64,000 nt of DNA, taken from NCBI GenBank assembly GCA_964371035.1, contig CAYJLG010000003.1, positions 1 to 64,000 of the forward strand. Reading direction: 5' to 3'. Numbering within the stretch: position 1 is the first letter of the stretch; the number at the start of each line of letters is the position of its first letter. The notes under the pieces were generated by a model that saw only the letters and a program-made list of their open reading frames with translations, ran no database searches and had not been told where the DNA came from. This DNA is from UBA1535 sp964371035. GTDB lineage: Bacteria; Bacillota; Clostridia; Tissierellales; Sedimentibacteraceae. Shown in pieces: positions 61,914 through 64,000 of the stretch. Position numbers and translations under genes: made by a program.

Positions 61914-63926
61914 TTATGTTATTTTCATTATTCTAATCATTTCTTCAAAATTTTCATCTATCTCTTTAATCAACTTGATTTGGTTTCTAGCTCTAACCAA
62001 GTTATGATCTTCATAGTCAATCTTGTAATACACATCATCATCTAAATAATCAGTAAAAAACCTATACGCAGTCTCAAAAGTCATTATTTTCACACCATAA
62101 ACTAAAGAACTTTTTTCCTCATCAGAAAGTATATCTCCTGCCTTTTCTAGAAATCCTTTTGTATACGCACTATAAAATGCTAAATTTAACTTCACCTTTG
62201 ACAAATCTTTTTCATCCTCAGCTGCTGTACTAGCACCTGTACGTATAGAATCACCAAAATCATAAGCACTTACACCAGGCATAACAGTATCTAAATCTAT
62301 GATGCAAATACCCTGTCCAGTAGTCTTATCAAGCAAAATATTGCTCAATTTCGCATCATTATGAGTCACCCTTTCAGGTAGATTTCCATAATTCAACATT
62401 TCGGACAATTCTATGCACTCTTGTTCTTTAGCAAGTAAAAAATCTATTTCACTTTGCACATTTTTGACTCTATCACAACAGTCTAATTCTATCGACAACC
62501 TAAACTTCTCAAACCATTTTAATATATGATGAAATTTTGGTATAGTCTCATAGAGATCATTTACAGGAAAATCAGCTAACTGTTTTAAAAACTTACCAAA
62601 ACTCTTGCCTGTTTCATACATATGCTCTTCTTTTTCAATCATATGCAAACAGATTGTGTCCTCAATATATAAAAACATTCTCCAATATTGTTTTTTAGAA
62701 TCCACATAAAAACTCTTATTTTCACTAGTTAAAACTAAATTTAAAGTTTCTCTTTTTTCGTCTCCAGCATTTGATAATATCTGCTTTTTCAAATATTTAG
62801 TAATAGCCTCAATATTAAACATCACTTTTTCAGGCTCTTTAAAAGCATTTGTATTTATTTTTTGCAAAATATATTTTTCAATAGTACCATCATTTTCGAC
62901 AACTACTTTAAAAGTGCTATTTATGTGACCATCACCGTATTCTACTACATCAACCTTGCTTTTATCAAATCCGTAAGCACTAATGACTTCATAAACATTA
63001 AGACTATTTGACCACAAAGGCGTAGGATATTCATTTAAATCATGCTTTAATCTAATAGCATCAACTACAGCAGCTTTATCCTCTTTATACGTGATACCAT
63101 ACCACGTATCTCTATCCTCAAAAGTTTTAACGCTAACTTTTCCTTCATTTATCAGTTCTGCAACCAAAGTCGGTAAAAAATATTCGCACTTTAAAGGATT
63201 GCTAGGCATATTATTTTCTAAAAAAAAAGAAAATCTATCTTCAGCTTCTTTTACAAAACTTTGCGTCAATCCCCACATATTCATACTAACTACACTATCT
63301 AAAGATAATTCGGTCCAAGTCGCACCATAATCTTCTGTGAAACGAGCGCCGTCAGTCGTTTGCTCAATCTTAGTACGTTCAGTAACTTTTTTTAGATATC
63401 CTTCTTCATCCAATTCGCAAATCCCTCTAGAAACAAACCCATTTTTACTCAACGTGTTTTTCAAAAGATATCCGATCATAGCATATTCATTTTTATTAGA
63501 ATTTTCGCAATTTGTCAAAAAATCATACATAATTTTAAAAGCTTCTTTTCCATAAAAATCATCTGCATTTATCACCGCAATAGGCGCATCAATCAAATTT
63601 TTTGCAGATAAAATCGCATGACAAGTTCCCCATGGTTTTTTCCTTCCATCAGGTACTAAAAAGCCTTCAGGCAATGACTCTAACTCCTGATAAGCATACT
63701 TTAAATCTATATACTTAGATATCCTGTCGCCTACCAACATCTTAAAAGTATCTTCAAAATCTCTCTTTATAATTACTATCGCTCTTTTAAATCCTGCTTC
63801 TATCGCATCAAAAACTGAATAGTCAATAATACTTTCGCCATTTTTCCCTATACTGTCAGTCTGTTTAGAACCACCATATCTGCTCCCTAACCCAGCTGCC
63901 ATTATCACTAATATGGGTTTATTCAT
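61914..63926 (-). CDS. Fusion of sugar nucleotidyltransferase and NahK-type hexosamine kinase
   Basis: A 670-residue bifunctional protein. Residues 1-300 form a nucleotidyltransferase (VIMAAGLGSRYGGSKQTD with the NTP-binding GxGxR; KKPWGTCHAILSAKN; VINADDFYG with the metal aspartates). Residues 310-670 are an APH-fold kinase with THNDAKLSNILLD (catalytic aspartate) and CIIDLDTVMPGVSAYDFGDSIRTGA, the hallmark of N-acetylhexosamine 1-kinases. Together they could convert GlcNAc or GalNAc to the UDP-sugar by phosphorylation and uridylylation. TTGAGGT precedes ATG 63926. Confidence 0.88.
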   Translation of the reverse strand: MNKPILVIMAAGLGSRYGGSKQTDSIGKNGESIIDYSVFDAIEAGFKRAIVIIKRDFEDTFKMLVGDRISKYIDLKYAYQELESLPEGFLVPDGRKKPWGTCHAILSAKNLIDAPIAVINADDFYGKEAFKIMYDFLTNCENSNKNEYAMIGYLLKNTLSKNGFVSRGICELDEEGYLKKVTERTKIEQTTDGARFTEDYGATWTELSLDSVVSMNMWGLTQSFVKEAEDRFSFFLENNMPSNPLKCEYFLPTLVAELINEGKVSVKTFEDRDTWYGITYKEDKAAVVDAIRLKHDLNEYPTPLWSNSLNVYEVISAYGFDKSKVDVVEYGDGHINSTFKVVVENDGTIEKYILQKINTNAFKEPEKVMFNIEAITKYLKKQILSNAGDEKRETLNLVLTSENKSFYVDSKKQYWRMFLYIEDTICLHMIEKEEHMYETGKSFGKFLKQLADFPVNDLYETIPKFHHILKWFEKFRLSIELDCCDRVKNVQSEIDFLLAKEQECIELSEMLNYGNLPERVTHNDAKLSNILLDKTTGQGICIIDLDTVMPGVSAYDFGDSIRTGASTAAEDEKDLSKVKLNLAFYSAYTKGFLEKAGDILSDEEKSSLVYGVKIMTFETAYRFFTDYLDDDVYYKIDYEDHNLVRARNQIKLIKEIDENFEEMIRIMKIT

Positions 63927-63930
63927 TTTA

Positions 63931-64000
63931 TTACCTCAAAGTACTAATTTTAATAGGTTCACCATTACTTAATCTAGATTTTTCAGCAGCAAGAGCACAA
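63931..64000 (-). CDS. Gfo/Idh/MocA-family oxidoreductase, C-terminal end (cut by window edge)
   Basis: The minus strand from the right edge reads CALAAEKSRLSNGEPIKIS, then TLR and a stop at 63931-63933. This resembles the last helix and tail of Gfo/Idh/MocA dehydrogenases (CALAAEKSRL...PIKI). It ends 4 bp before the kinase fusion, so the two are probably one operon for amino-sugar use. Too short for certainty. Confidence 0.5.
   Translation of the reverse strand, partial: CALAAEKSRLSNGEPIKISTLR

Overview
The window looks like chromosomal DNA of a low-GC, AT-rich anaerobic Firmicute of the class Clostridia. Support for this: strong AGGAGG ribosome sites, T-box and lysine-riboswitch control, a clostridial-type ruvC-ruvA-ruvB-spoIID-queA-tgt-yajC block, a Na+-pumping methylmalonyl-CoA decarboxylase operon, a selenocysteine tRNA, and single-membrane surface proteins. 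The species cannot be named from the sequence.

Layout. 1-1.1 kb: the start of a sensor kinase gene (cut by the window edge) and its OmpR-type regulator. 1.2-1.6 kb: a decayed large serine recombinase fragment and tRNA-Leu(UAG). 1.7-5.1 kb: an amidohydrolase and an amino-acid permease behind a lysine riboswitch. 5.5-9.2 kb: mmdA-D-C-B, a biotin-dependent sodium pump. 9.4-14.8 kb: an AlaX-type tRNA editing protein, nrdR, a DUF4241 protein, a lipoprotein hydrolase and an MscS channel. 15-21 kb: a MacAB-like ABC exporter and a pseudokinase-like membrane protein. 21.3-27.1 kb: DUF1232 protein, Usp protein, tRNA-Sec, GNAT, ferredoxin-type aldo/keto reductase, BspA-type leucine-rich membrane protein and a HAD phosphatase. 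27.2-40.1 kb: housekeeping block (T-box-aspS, yajC, tgt, queA, a SpoIID-like protein, ruvBAC, yebC, a YigZ-family gene, hflX, purA). 40.7-49.5 kb: class A PBP, C-terminal protease, HAD hydrolase, rmuC and a membrane-bound MutS-like ATPase. 49.9-54.7 kb: MATE exporter, chemoreceptor, diguanylate cyclase. 54.7-58.7 kb: a Cys-rich small protein, then a zinc-uptake operon (Fur-family regulator, znuA, znuC, znuB, OB-like lipoprotein). 59-61.9 kb: a receptor with two solute-binding domains and degenerate GGDEF/EAL domains. 61.9-64 kb: a sugar nucleotidyltransferase-NahK kinase fusion and the tail of a Gfo/Idh/MocA oxidoreductase.

The most unusual thing I see is a family of short non-coding intergenic elements. 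They have inverted ends GTTACTATTCACAG / CTGTGAATAGTAAC and shared inner modules. There are at least seven recognisable members plus fragments in 64 kb. Two have perfect 8-bp flanking direct repeats (AGCAAATC; ACAAAAAA), so they behave like MITEs moved by a transposase that is not in this window. Some carry palindromic GGTCTTGACC modules or long hairpins. No CRISPR array, complete insertion sequence, prophage or recognisable defence operon was found.
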